Origin: Acidimicrobiia bacterium
Lineage (GTDB): Bacteria > Actinomycetota > Acidimicrobiia > Spongiisociales > ZC4RG35
Length of the DNA stretch: 38,205 nucleotides
NCBI GenBank assembly: GCA_009377735.1
Contig: WHTL01000001.1
Span: 1-38,205, forward strand
Reading direction: 5' to 3'
A program made the position numbers and the translations under genes. This document shows, piece after piece, positions 24,187 to 32,075 of this stretch. Every line of letters starts with the position of its first letter. The first letter of the stretch is position 1. Under the pieces are notes generated by a model. It saw only the letters and a list, made by a program, of their open reading frames with translations, was not told where the DNA came from and did not search any database.

Positions 24187-24980
24187 CTGGCCTTGCCGGT
24201 CGTACCGGGACAATCCGCTGGTCCGACACCGGTGGCGACCACCGACCCACCGTCATCCTGATCCACTCGTTGGGAACAGACCGAACCCTGTGGGCTCACC
24301 AGATGGCTGCACTGTCCGAGATACGCCGTGTCCTGACGATCGACCTTCCCGGACACGGGGAGTCGTCGGCCCGGCCAGGCCTGTACACGATCGAGGATCT
24401 GGGAATGGATATTCTCGATGTTGCCCGGGAGTGTGGTGTGGCCCAGTTCGACGTATGTGGAATCTCCATGGGTGGTTTCATCTCCCTGTGGCTGGCGTGT
24501 CACGCCCCCGACGCGGTATCGACTCTCATCGCCGGGAACACCGCCACCCGTCTTGGCTCGGCCGAGTTGTGGTCGGAACGCATCGGGACGGTGGAGACCC
24601 ATGGCATGAAGGCAATCCGAGAAGCCGTCGTGGGGCGCTTTTTCGCACCGGGATTCGAAGACCGCTCCTCGGGAGACTTCGAGGCAATTAACAGGGTCTT
24701 CGCTGCCACGGACCCGATCGGTTATGTCGGTTGCTGCGCCGCCCTACGCGACGCCGACCTCACCGAGGACGTGACCAGGATCGACTGTCCCACCCTGATC
24801 ATCGCCGGAGAACACGACGTGGCCGCGCCGCCAGAGCAGTCGCACCACCTCAACGATCAGATCAGCGACAGCCGCGTGGTGGTGGTCCCGGGAACGGGAC
24901 ACCTGTCGAACCTCGAGGCGCCAACCCTGTTCAATCGAGAGGTCCTCGCCATCCTGGATGGCGGACCTCCCCCCATCTAG
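24183..24980 (+). CDS. pcaD: 3-oxoadipate enol-lactonase
   Basis: A 265-residue alpha/beta hydrolase. The GTG at 24183 overlaps the pcaB stop as GTGA, which decides the start within a longer open frame. Visible features are the oxyanion-hole region LIHSLGTDRTLW near residue 26, the nucleophile elbow GISMGG near 96, the catalytic Asp in AGEHDVAAP near 217 and His in GTGHLSNLE near 244. It hydrolyses 3-oxoadipate enol-lactone to 3-oxoadipate. It is separate from pcaC, unlike the fused PcaL of many actinobacteria. Confidence 0.9.
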   Translation: MTGLAGRTGTIRWSDTGGDHRPTVILIHSLGTDRTLWAHQMAALSEIRRVLTIDLPGHGESSARPGLYTIEDLGMDILDVARECGVAQFDVCGISMGGFISLWLACHAPDAVSTLIAGNTATRLGSAELWSERIGTVETHGMKAIREAVVGRFFAPGFEDRSSGDFEAINRVFAATDPIGYVGCCAALRDADLTEDVTRIDCPTLIIAGEHDVAAPPEQSHHLNDQISDSRVVVVPGTGHLSNLEAPTLFNREVLAILDGGPPPI

Positions 24981-24991
24981 AAATCATATGG

Positions 24992-25015
24992 TCCCCCCTC
25001 CGAAGGCGGGGGGGA
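24992..25015. terminator. GC-rich hairpin between convergent pcaD and metE-like genes
   Basis: TCCCCCC-TCCGAAGGC-GGGGGGGA is a 7-8-bp stem with a 9-base loop in the 65-bp tail-to-tail gap. It can form on either strand and may end both transcripts. There is no clear T-run. Confidence 0.5.
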
Positions 25016-25045
25016 GAACATCACAATTACAGGGACTTTCAGCCG

Positions 25046-26155
25046 CTAGCCCCAGACGTCGGTAGCTACCTCGACGGTTCGCGCCAGCTTGCGCCACTGG
25101 TCGGACTCGGCCAGCTCGTTGCCGTCGGCAGTCGAGGAGAAACCGCATTGGTGACTCAGCCCACACTGGCCGATGTCGACGTACTTGGTTGCTTCCTCTA
25201 TGCGTCCCTTGAGCGCATCGGCATCCTCAACATCGGGCTTCTTGGAGCTCATCAGACCCAGGATCACCTGCTTGTCGTCCGGCATGAGACGCAATGGTGC
25301 GAAATCCCCGGACCGCTCGTTGTCGTATTCCAGGAAGAAGGCGTCGACTTCCATCTCGTTGAAGAGGATCTCGGCGACGGGCTCGTACCCGCCCTCGGAG
25401 ACCCAGGCACTGCGAAAATTGCCACGACACAGATGGATCGCGGCCACCATGTCATCGGGGCGATCCTTGATCGACTCGTTGACCAGACGGCAGTAAAGGC
25501 GGGTTAGCTCGTCGGGATCCTCCCCCTGCTCGGTTTTCTGCTGGCGGATGGATGGATCACAGAGGTACGCCAAATTGGTGTCATCCATCTGTAGATAGCG
25601 ACATCCCCGCTCCGCGAGATCGGCGATCTCTTCTCGATATGCAGCGGTGAGGTCGGCGAAGAAGTCGTCGAGATCGGGATAGACCTCCGATGAGATCGCC
25701 TCCCGACCACCCCGAAAGTGGAGCATGGAGGGGGCCGGGATCGATACCTTGGGAGTCTTGGTGACCACCGAGGCGAGAAAGTCGAAGCCGGGACCCTGGA
25801 TGGGTTGGCTGTGTCGGAGTGGCTCCTCGACCCTCATGGTCGGCGGACGGAATCCGACCTCGGTCCCGTCGTCCCTTCGGAAGTGCGCGAAGAAGTCGCC
25901 ATACGTCACATTGACGCCATCGAGCGCCTCAAGGAAGTCGATATGGAAGAAGAGCCGTCGAAACTCGCCGTCTGTGATCCCGGTGAGACCGACGGCCTCT
26001 TGGCGACCCACGACGTCTCGGATGTGGGTGTCCTCGATCTCGCGAAGCTCCTCCGCAGTGATCTCTCCACGGGCTCGGTGTTCCCGAGCCGCCATTATCT
26101 CCCGGGGTCTAAGGAAGCTCCCGACGTGCTCGGCTCGAAACGGCGGTGTTGGCAT
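25046..26155 (-). CDS. Core-only cobalamin-independent methionine synthase (MetE C-terminal-like)
   Basis: A 369-residue protein that matches the catalytic C-terminal half of MetE, like the short YxjG/YxjH and archaeal core enzymes. The zinc ligands can be seen as His241 and Cys243 (IHLCRGN), Glu276 (FLEYDNE) and Cys337 (HQCGFSS). It starts FRAEHVGSFLRP, as this family does. The ATG at 26155 has AAAGGAG 8 bp upstream, so the longer frame to 26245 is rejected. It probably transfers a methyl group to homocysteine or a related thiol. The methyl donor (folate, methylcobalamin or other) is not clear for core enzymes. It is a single gene, convergent with pcaD. Confidence 0.85.
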   Translation of the reverse strand: MPTPPFRAEHVGSFLRPREIMAAREHRARGEITAEELREIEDTHIRDVVGRQEAVGLTGITDGEFRRLFFHIDFLEALDGVNVTYGDFFAHFRRDDGTEVGFRPPTMRVEEPLRHSQPIQGPGFDFLASVVTKTPKVSIPAPSMLHFRGGREAISSEVYPDLDDFFADLTAAYREEIADLAERGCRYLQMDDTNLAYLCDPSIRQQKTEQGEDPDELTRLYCRLVNESIKDRPDDMVAAIHLCRGNFRSAWVSEGGYEPVAEILFNEMEVDAFFLEYDNERSGDFAPLRLMPDDKQVILGLMSSKKPDVEDADALKGRIEEATKYVDIGQCGLSHQCGFSSTADGNELAESDQWRKLARTVEVATDVWG

Positions 26156-26279
26156 ACGTGGTCTCCTTTGGCGGTCTCGGTTCGGCCAGATCGTGGTCCT
26201 GCCCGACGATAGCCAACGACAACGTGTCGGGGCGGGCGGCAGCACAGGAGGAGACGAAGAGACACAGCCAGATCGAGAT

Positions 26280-26356
26280 TGGTGGTCAGGGGCGGAATCG
26301 AACCGCCGACCCCCGGTTTTTCAGACCGGTGCTCTAGCCAACTGAGCTACCTGACC
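26280..26356 (-). tRNA. tRNA-Phe (GAA)
   Basis: A 77-nt gene including an encoded CCA. Acceptor stem GGTCAGG/CCTGACC, D arm with GCTC/GAGC, anticodon stem CCGGT/ACCGG around the loop CTGAAAA (anticodon GAA), and T loop TTCGATT are all intact. It lies 37 bp after the tRNA-Asp gene on the same strand, so both are probably co-transcribed. Confidence 0.95.
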
Positions 26357-26393
26357 GCATGTGTGGCGCGCCGAGATCGCTCGAGATCTCGGG

Positions 26394-26471
26394 TGGCGGG
26401 GACGACGGGATTTGAACCCGCGACCTCCGGCTTGACAGGCCGGCGAACACTCCAGACTGTTCTACGCCCCC
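26394..26471 (-). tRNA. tRNA-Asp (GTC)
   Basis: A 78-nt gene with encoded CCA and discriminator G. Acceptor stem GGGGGCG/CGTCCCC, anticodon stem CCGGC/GCCGG around CTGTCAA (anticodon GTC) and T arm GCGGG-TTCAAAT-CCCGT are visible. The D arm is GAAC...GTTC in place of the more usual GCTC...GAGC, but it pairs perfectly. Confidence 0.93.
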
Positions 26472-26525
26472 GGGTCGACACTCGTTTCCATAACCCAGGT
26501 CATGGGACCGTGTATCGCTGCGATC

Positions 26526-26531
26526 AGTATA
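26526..26531 (-). promoter_or_regulatory. Candidate -10 box for the tRNA-Asp/tRNA-Phe pair
   Basis: TATACT on the minus strand, 55 bp before the mature tRNA-Asp 5' end. No clear -35 box was recognised, so this is weak. Confidence 0.25.
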
Positions 26532-26577
26532 GGAATCCCGTAACGGTGCCGGGCACGCGATGCACTGAAGTGGGTGA

Positions 26578-27594
26578 TCATCTCCTGATGGCGACCTTGC
26601 CCATATGCTCACCCGAATCGAGTCGTTCGATGGCTGCTGGGACGTCCTCGAAGTCGTGGACCGAGTCGATAGGCACGACTACGTCTCCGGACTCGACCAT
26701 GTGGAGTGCACGCGCGAATTGGGAGTGTGTTGCCATCGATGATCCGATTATCTCCAGCTGCTTGAAGAAGAGCGCGGGCAGGGAGAGCTCCACTTTCGAT
26801 CCGGTGGTTCCTCCGCAAACCGCCATCCGGCCCCCTTTGCGCATCGAGCGGATCGACTGGTTCCAGGTGGCAGGACCGACGTTCTCGATGACGATGTCCA
26901 CCCCTCCGTTCGTGACCTCTTTTGCTTCCTTGGAGAAGTCGGCCGACGAGTCGAAACCGCCCTCGGCACCACTCTCTGTCGCCCAGGTGATCTTCTCGGG
27001 GCTGCGGGAGGTAACCCAGACTCGTGCTCCCAGCGCCTTGGCGACCAGAAATGCCATGGACGATACTCCACCGCCGATACCCACAACGAGCACGGTGTCG
27101 CCGCGGCGGAGCCGGGCACGTTTCAGCATCCGGTATGCGGTTCCGGTAACGAGTCCGAAGGTGCCCGCCACCTCCCAGGAGAGGTCGGCGAACTTGGGTC
27201 TCAGGTTCCTGGCAGGGACAACCACATACTCGGCGAGGGTTCCCCAACGATGCTCCCCAAGGATGGAGAAGTCGGCGCAGTAGGTGGCGTCGTCGTGGAG
27301 GCACTGCTCGCACTTACCACAGGAGACGGTGGGGTCGACTATGACCTCATCGCCCGCGGACCATCCGTCAACACCTTCACCCACGCTGTCCACCACCCCA
27401 GCAGCGTCGCCACCGGCCACATGGGGAAAGGAGCCCGGAGCCGGAAGACCCTGCGACACCCATAGGTCGAGATGGTTGAGACCCGACATGACGATCCGCA
27501 CCCGGACATCGCCCGGTCCGGGTTCTGGTGTATCGACCTCGTCGAGACTGAAGGAGTCGGGTCCGTCGGTGTCGTTGAGTATCCAGGCTCTCAT
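26578..27594 (-). CDS. Zinc-dependent alcohol dehydrogenase / quinone reductase-like (MDR family)
   Basis: A 338-residue medium-chain dehydrogenase/reductase. The structural zinc lobe is intact (SCGKCEQCLHDDATYC, C-x2-C-x2-C-x7-C). The NAD(P) site is VVGIGGGVSSMA near residue 165. The catalytic zinc region differs from classical ADH: the usual first Cys position reads SGLNHLDLW, and the second ligand region is PHVAGGDAAGVV. The ATG at 27594 gives the typical MRAW start; upstream residues in the longer frame are unlikely, because they would run through the divergent VOC gene. It is monocistronic and 55 bp from the divergent VOC gene. The substrate is unknown. Confidence 0.87.
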   Translation of the reverse strand: MRAWILNDTDGPDSFSLDEVDTPEPGPGDVRVRIVMSGLNHLDLWVSQGLPAPGSFPHVAGGDAAGVVDSVGEGVDGWSAGDEVIVDPTVSCGKCEQCLHDDATYCADFSILGEHRWGTLAEYVVVPARNLRPKFADLSWEVAGTFGLVTGTAYRMLKRARLRRGDTVLVVGIGGGVSSMAFLVAKALGARVWVTSRSPEKITWATESGAEGGFDSSADFSKEAKEVTNGGVDIVIENVGPATWNQSIRSMRKGGRMAVCGGTTGSKVELSLPALFFKQLEIIGSSMATHSQFARALHMVESGDVVVPIDSVHDFEDVPAAIERLDSGEHMGKVAIRR

Positions 27595-27649
27595 GGTGTC
27601 TACGGTAACGGTCGTCAGCATCATCGTTAGTCTCGACTTGGAGGGCGCA

Positions 27650-27997
27650 ATGCAACTGAAATCGGTGGTCGTAAACACAACCGATGTCGAAGAAGTGGTT
27701 TCGTTCTGGTCGGACCTCCTAGATTTGGAGGAGTTACGACGGTCCGGCGACGGTTTTGTTTGGCTAACCCCTATGGGAGACACCGGTATCTCCCTCGCAT
27801 TCCAGAAGGTGGACGAACCCACAGAAGGACGAAGACGACTCCATTTGGACTTTGGAGTCGAAGACCTGTCAGGGATGCGCCGTCGAATCCTGGATCTTGG
27901 TGGGTCACAAGTTGAGACTCACACGGTCGGTGACTTCACCTGGGTTGTGATGGCGGATCCTCAGGGCAACGAGTTCTGTATTGCTGAGGGACATTGA
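27650..27997 (+). CDS. Small VOC/glyoxalase-like protein
   Basis: A single-domain VOC protein of 115 residues: MQLKSVVVNTTDVEEVVSFWSDLL at the start, LHLDFGVEDL in the middle and WVVMADPQGNEFCIAEG at the end, as in the glyoxalase/bleomycin-resistance/dioxygenase superfamily. The ATG at 27650 has GGAGGG upstream. The stop overlaps the next start (TTGA), so it is co-translated with the thioesterase. The exact function is not recognisable. Confidence 0.85.
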   Translation: MQLKSVVVNTTDVEEVVSFWSDLLDLEELRRSGDGFVWLTPMGDTGISLAFQKVDEPTEGRRRLHLDFGVEDLSGMRRRILDLGGSQVETHTVGDFTWVVMADPQGNEFCIAEGH

Positions 27998-28401
27998 GCA
28001 GCTCCCATACCGCCACGGTGAAGGTTCGTTTCTACGAGCTCGATCCCTACGACCACGTCAACCACGTCAACTATCTCCGTTACTTCGAGACGGCGAGGGT
28101 CGAGTTCCTCTCCGAGCTGGGTTTCGGTCTCGACGTGATGAAGGATCGTGATTTGGCGATTGTCGTTGTGGAGCTACACGCACGATTCACTGGACAGGCC
28201 AAGCTCCATGATGTCATCGAGGTGACCACGGAGGTCGGAGAGGCGAGCGGGGCGGTCTCCACCTGGCATCAGCGCATGACCCTCGACGACGACCCCATCG
28301 CTGAGATCGATATCAAGGCCGCCTTCACCTCCCTCGAGGGCAAGGCCCGCCGCATCCCACCCGAGTTCCTGGAGAAGGTCTCCCCCTCACCGATCACCTG
28401 A
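27994..28401 (+). CDS. 4HBT/YbgC-type acyl-CoA thioesterase
   Basis: A 135-residue hot-dog-fold protein. It has the family motif YELDPYDHVNHVNYLRYFETARVEFL near residue 14, with the catalytic Asp/His region, and ends with an acyl-pocket strand EIDIKAAFTSLEGKARRIPPE. It should hydrolyse acyl-CoA thioesters; the acyl group is unknown. The start is TTG, overlapping the stop of the VOC gene. Its stop directly borders the fourth 49-bp repeat. Confidence 0.87.
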   Translation: MSSSHTATVKVRFYELDPYDHVNHVNYLRYFETARVEFLSELGFGLDVMKDRDLAIVVVELHARFTGQAKLHDVIEVTTEVGEASGAVSTWHQRMTLDDDPIAEIDIKAAFTSLEGKARRIPPEFLEKVSPSPIT

Positions 28402-28449
28402 ACCCGGGGTGGAGGACATCGCCTGGCGTCAACCTCCGCCCTAAGTTCG
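28401..28449 (+). repeat. 49-bp dispersed repeat, degenerate copy 4
   Basis: The ends are conserved (AACCCGGGGT and CGCCCTAAGTTCG) at exactly 49 bp. The centre reads CATCGCCTGGCGTCAA and has lost the perfect palindrome. It lies in the 69-bp gap between the convergent thioesterase and thiQ genes, starting at the last base of the thioesterase stop. Confidence 0.6.
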
Positions 28450-28470
28450 AGGAAACCACTGTCGCTCACG

Positions 28471-29181
28471 CTACCGGACGAAGTCGGCCACCCACTGATC
28501 GGCGGGGTTGGCACGGAGATCGTCGAAGGTGCCCGTCTGGACGATGCGTCCGGTCCGCATGAGGGCCACGGTCTGAGCGACGGCCTCCGCCTCCTCATGG
28601 TCATGGGTGACATAGAGCGATGGGATGCCGGTTTCATCGAGGATCTTTCCGATATCGACTACCAGACGATCCCGCAAGAGACGATCCAGGGAGCCTAGAG
28701 GCTCGTCGAGCATGATCAGCCGGGGCTCGGGCGCCAAGGTCCGGGCAAGTGCCACCCGTTGTGCCTCACCCCCGGAGAGACGATCGACGCTACGCTCGAC
28801 GAAATCCTCCAGACCAACCAGGTCGAGCATCTCCTCGACACGGGTCCTGATCCGACTCCGATCCCAACCAGCCATCTTCAGACCGAAGCCGACATTGTCT
28901 CCGACATCTAGATGTGGGAAGAGAGCGTCATCTTGGAACATCAGTCCGAAGATCCGGAGATGGGGCGGCATCGACCCTATGTCCTCACCGTCCCAAAGGA
29001 CAGTCCCCTCGTCGACGGGTTGTAACCCGGCGACGACCCGCAGCAGGGTCGACTTGCCGCAACCACTGGGTCCGAGGATTGCCACCTCCTCACCCGACTC
29101 CACGGTGAGGTTGACATCATCGAGGGCGATGGTCTCACCGAACCGGACCGTGACGCTCCGTACCTCAAGCACCGAGGTCAC
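28471..29181 (-). CDS. thiQ: Thiamine ABC importer ATPase
   Basis: A 236-residue ATPase with Walker A GPSGCGKST near residue 37, signature LSGGEAQR and Walker B LIMLDEPLGSLD. It has the compact length of ThiQ and lacks the C-terminal regulatory domain of other Fe3+/polyamine-type ATPases. The GTG start shares a base with the permease stop (TAGTG). It is the last gene of the riboswitch-controlled thiBPQ operon. Confidence 0.9.
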   Translation of the reverse strand: MTSVLEVRSVTVRFGETIALDDVNLTVESGEEVAILGPSGCGKSTLLRVVAGLQPVDEGTVLWDGEDIGSMPPHLRIFGLMFQDDALFPHLDVGDNVGFGLKMAGWDRSRIRTRVEEMLDLVGLEDFVERSVDRLSGGEAQRVALARTLAPEPRLIMLDEPLGSLDRLLRDRLVVDIGKILDETGIPSLYVTHDHEEAEAVAQTVALMRTGRIVQTGTFDDLRANPADQWVADFVR

Positions 29182-30716
29182 TAGAACCTCCCCACTTCAC
29201 CGAGACGGTCGATGATCGTTACCACCGCCGCAGTGAGGACTGCCAACACCACGGCCAGTGCCATGGCACGACCGAAGTTGGCGTCGCCGGGTCTCCCCAG
29301 CAGCCGGAAGATGGTGACGGGGACGGTCACCGACGACGGTCGGGCGATGAACGAGGTCGCTCCGAACTCTCCTAGGGACACGACGAAGGCGAACCCGGCA
29401 CCAAGTGCCGCAGCCCGGGAGGCAATGGGTAGGGCCACCGACCTCCAAGCCCGACCGGGTGGGGCACCCAGCATGGCGGCCGACTCCAACAGTTGGGGTC
29501 GAATGGACCGAAGCAGCGGCACGGCGGATCGGACGACGAACGGAACCGCTACGAGGGCGTGGGCCAACGGCACCAACCACACGGTGCCCCTGAGATCCAC
29601 GGGCCAATTGAGTGCGACCAAGAACCCGAACCCCACGGTCACAGCCGATGTGCCGAGTGGCAGCATGAGGGCGGTGTCGAACCATCGGGAGAAGGCGCTT
29701 CTACGTCCCGAGACCACGCTCGCCGCCAGCATCCCAACCAGAACGGCCACCACAGTCGCAATTCCGGCGAAACCAAGAGAACGCGGGATCGATTCGAGGG
29801 GGACACCCACAACAGGATCCTCGATGGCGAGGTCACCAAACCAGCCGAGGCCACGCACAACGAGAGTGGCCAACGGAACGAACTGCAGGCCAAGGGTTCC
29901 GACCACGATGAACCCGACGATCCATCGAAAGCGCCCCGTCGGTCGTCGGCGAATGCTTTGCTCACCGGCGAGGTCGAGACCGCGGCTTGCCCGCTCCTGA
30001 CTCCTCGAATACCAGGCGAGTGCCGCCGACACCCCCACCAGTTGTAATACCGCCAATAGGGCGGCCAATGGGAGGTTGAAGAACGTCACAGCCTGTTGAT
30101 AGATCTCGACCTCGAGGGTGGCGTTTCCCCGACCACCCAGGATGAGGACGACCCCGAAGCTGGTGAAACAGAACAGGAACACTATTGCTGCCGACGCCAT
30201 GATCGCCGGCCGGAGTGTCGGGAGGATGACATACCAGAAGGTCTGCCATCTCCCGGCACCGAGGGTACGGGCAGCATCCTCGATGCGGGTGTCCACCGAT
30301 GCCCACATCCCTCCGACCGTCCTCACCACGACGGCGATGTTGTAGAAAGTATGGGCGACGAGGATTGCCCACACGGAACCCCTCACTCCCAGGGCGGCGA
30401 AGGCGGCTCCGACCACCACCGTAGGAAGCACGAACGGCACGACCACCGCCGCTTGCGCCAGCCTCCTGCCCGGGAATTCGAAGCGTGATATCACCCACGT
30501 CAGCGGGGCGGCCACTATCACGGTGAGGGCCGTGGAGACGAGCGCCTGCCAGAAGGTGAACCAGACCACCGAACCGATCCGGCCACCCTGAAATAGCTGC
30601 CCCGGCTCCGCATCGCCCAGACCGAGAAGGATTATTCGCGCCACTGGATACACGAAGAGGTATCCGATGAATAGAAGTGGGATGACCGCCAGGAGAACCC
30701 GGGTCTTCGAGGTCAT
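29181..30716 (-). CDS. thiP: Thiamine ABC importer permease (two-domain)
   Basis: A 511-residue membrane protein with two fused permease domains, the ThiP/FbpB arrangement. The first EAA-like loop is IEDAARTLGAGRWQTFWYVILPTL near residue 142. The second is LLESAAMLGAPPGRAWRSVALPIA near 411. Two sets of about six membrane segments flank a hydrophilic linker (SRSQERASRGLDLAGEQSIRRR, about 235-257). It lies 21 bp after thiB and overlaps thiQ. The thiamine assignment comes from the TPP riboswitch upstream. Confidence 0.9.
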   Translation of the reverse strand: MTSKTRVLLAVIPLLFIGYLFVYPVARIILLGLGDAEPGQLFQGGRIGSVVWFTFWQALVSTALTVIVAAPLTWVISRFEFPGRRLAQAAVVVPFVLPTVVVGAAFAALGVRGSVWAILVAHTFYNIAVVVRTVGGMWASVDTRIEDAARTLGAGRWQTFWYVILPTLRPAIMASAAIVFLFCFTSFGVVLILGGRGNATLEVEIYQQAVTFFNLPLAALLAVLQLVGVSAALAWYSRSQERASRGLDLAGEQSIRRRPTGRFRWIVGFIVVGTLGLQFVPLATLVVRGLGWFGDLAIEDPVVGVPLESIPRSLGFAGIATVVAVLVGMLAASVVSGRRSAFSRWFDTALMLPLGTSAVTVGFGFLVALNWPVDLRGTVWLVPLAHALVAVPFVVRSAVPLLRSIRPQLLESAAMLGAPPGRAWRSVALPIASRAAALGAGFAFVVSLGEFGATSFIARPSSVTVPVTIFRLLGRPGDANFGRAMALAVVLAVLTAAVVTIIDRLGEVGRF

Positions 30717-30737
30717 TGGGCGCCAAGTGCCCTGGCG

Positions 30738-31889
30738 TCAACCATCGACGATGGCATTCCACTCCCGGATCCAAAGCTCTCGGTTCGCTGCTATTTCCTC
30801 GATCGGGATCCGGGCGGGGGAGTCGGGAACGTCGGTGAACTCCACGAATTCCTGCGGGAGCTCCACGGTTTCATTGGCGGGGAAGACGAACCAGGTGAGC
30901 GGAATTTCCTTCTGGAAGCCCGGGGAGAGCATGAAGTCGATGAGCTTACCGGCCTCGGCCTCGTGGTCGGTCCCTGCCAGGATCCCTGCGAACTCGATTT
31001 GGCGGTAGCAGCCGTTGGTGACCACGGCCGTTGGCGCCGTTTCGAGTGGTTCCTCGGCGAAGATCACCTCGGCGGGTGGGGAGGAGGCGTACGACATAAC
31101 GATGGGTCGCTCACCTCCGTAGCGGGTGAACGAGCTGTAGTAGGCGGCATCCCAGTCGGCGGCCACCTCCACCCCGTTGTCCACCAGCCCCTGCCAGTAC
31201 TCCTGCCATCCGTCCTCCCCGAACTCGGCGATGGTGGCGAGGAGGAACGCCAGCCCCGGGGAGCTGGTGGCTGCACTCTCCACGACCACCAGGTCCTGGT
31301 AGGGCTCTTGGGTGAGTTGCTCCAGATCTGTCGGCGGCTCGACTCCCGCTTCCTCAAGGGCAGCGATGTCGTAGTTGAAGCAGACATCCCCGTAGTCGAT
31401 GGGAGTGGCTCTCCTCTCCTCGTCGAGCTCGAGCTCGTCGGGTACATCGCTCAGGAGCGGCGACTCGTATGGGAGGAGTATTTCCTCGTCGAGGGCCCGT
31501 GTGAGGAAGGTGTCGTCGATCCCGAACATCACATCGGCGATGGGGTTGTCAGCAGTGAGAACTAGCTGGTTGGTGAGGGATCCGGCGTCCCCACCGGCGA
31601 GAATCTCCACCGAGATCCCGGTTTCCTCAGTGAAAGGAGCGAAGACCTCTCCGGCGGCATCGGCAAAGGAGTCGTGGGCGATCAGGGTGAGGGTTAGGTC
31701 AGACTCACCGCCCCCAGTGGTGGTGCTGGTCGCGGCCGTGGGGGATGCAGAGCCCACGGTGGTGACCGAACCTTCGGTCTCGGTAGTTGCTTGACCCGTT
31801 CCCTGATCTGCGATCGTGGTCGAGGTGGCTTCGTCGCCCGATCCGCAGCTCACGAGAATGATCACCAGGATGAGGAGGATGGTCTTCAT
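30738..31889 (-). CDS. thiB: Thiamine-binding lipoprotein
   Basis: A 383-residue binding protein. A short signal peptide with lipobox LVSC (Cys15) is followed by a Thr/Ser/Gly-rich linker of about 50 residues and the ThiB-like fold: LTLIAHDSFADAAGEVFAPFTEETGISVEIL, GIDDTFLTRAL, TPIDYGDVCFNYD, and WFVFPANETVELP. The ATG at 31889 has GGGAG upstream; the longer frame runs into the riboswitch and is rejected. It is the first gene of thiBPQ and lies 36 bp after the TPP riboswitch. It captures thiamine, or its phosphates, outside the membrane. Confidence 0.92.
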   Translation of the reverse strand: MKTILLILVIILVSCGSGDEATSTTIADQGTGQATTETEGSVTTVGSASPTAATSTTTGGGESDLTLTLIAHDSFADAAGEVFAPFTEETGISVEILAGGDAGSLTNQLVLTADNPIADVMFGIDDTFLTRALDEEILLPYESPLLSDVPDELELDEERRATPIDYGDVCFNYDIAALEEAGVEPPTDLEQLTQEPYQDLVVVESAATSSPGLAFLLATIAEFGEDGWQEYWQGLVDNGVEVAADWDAAYYSSFTRYGGERPIVMSYASSPPAEVIFAEEPLETAPTAVVTNGCYRQIEFAGILAGTDHEAEAGKLIDFMLSPGFQKEIPLTWFVFPANETVELPQEFVEFTDVPDSPARIPIEEIAANRELWIREWNAIVDG

Positions 31890-31925
31890 GTAATGCTCCC
31901 TGTTGTTGCGTATGGGAGCCGAAGA

Positions 31926-32013
31926 CGATCCCTGCGGCGGCATTACCCGCATCAGGTTCGAACGGTCGGAGCGTTAGCTCCCTCTCAGCCCGGTTCGTCG
32001 GGCTCCCGTGTGT
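31926..32013 (-). promoter_or_regulatory. TPP (THI-box) riboswitch
   Basis: Read on the minus strand it has the conserved order ACACGGGAGCCC, GGGCTGAGAGGG, an extra variable stem, CGACCGTTCGAACCTGAT, GGGTAATGCC and GCAGGGA. These are the pyrimidine- and pyrophosphate-sensor arms of the thi-box aptamer. It precedes thiB by 36 bp, so control at translation of thiB is more likely than a distant terminator. It should turn the importer off when thiamine pyrophosphate is plentiful. Confidence 0.93.
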
Positions 32014-32075
32014 CATTGATCTGAAACCGATGGTACCGCTTCGCGGCGATATCGCCGATTACGCTCGCCCCAGAC

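Noticed and set aside
26334..27283. Plus-strand open frame across the tRNAs and the dehydrogenase gene
   Set aside because: It runs through the two tRNA genes and opposite a well-conserved dehydrogenase, so it is a shadow.
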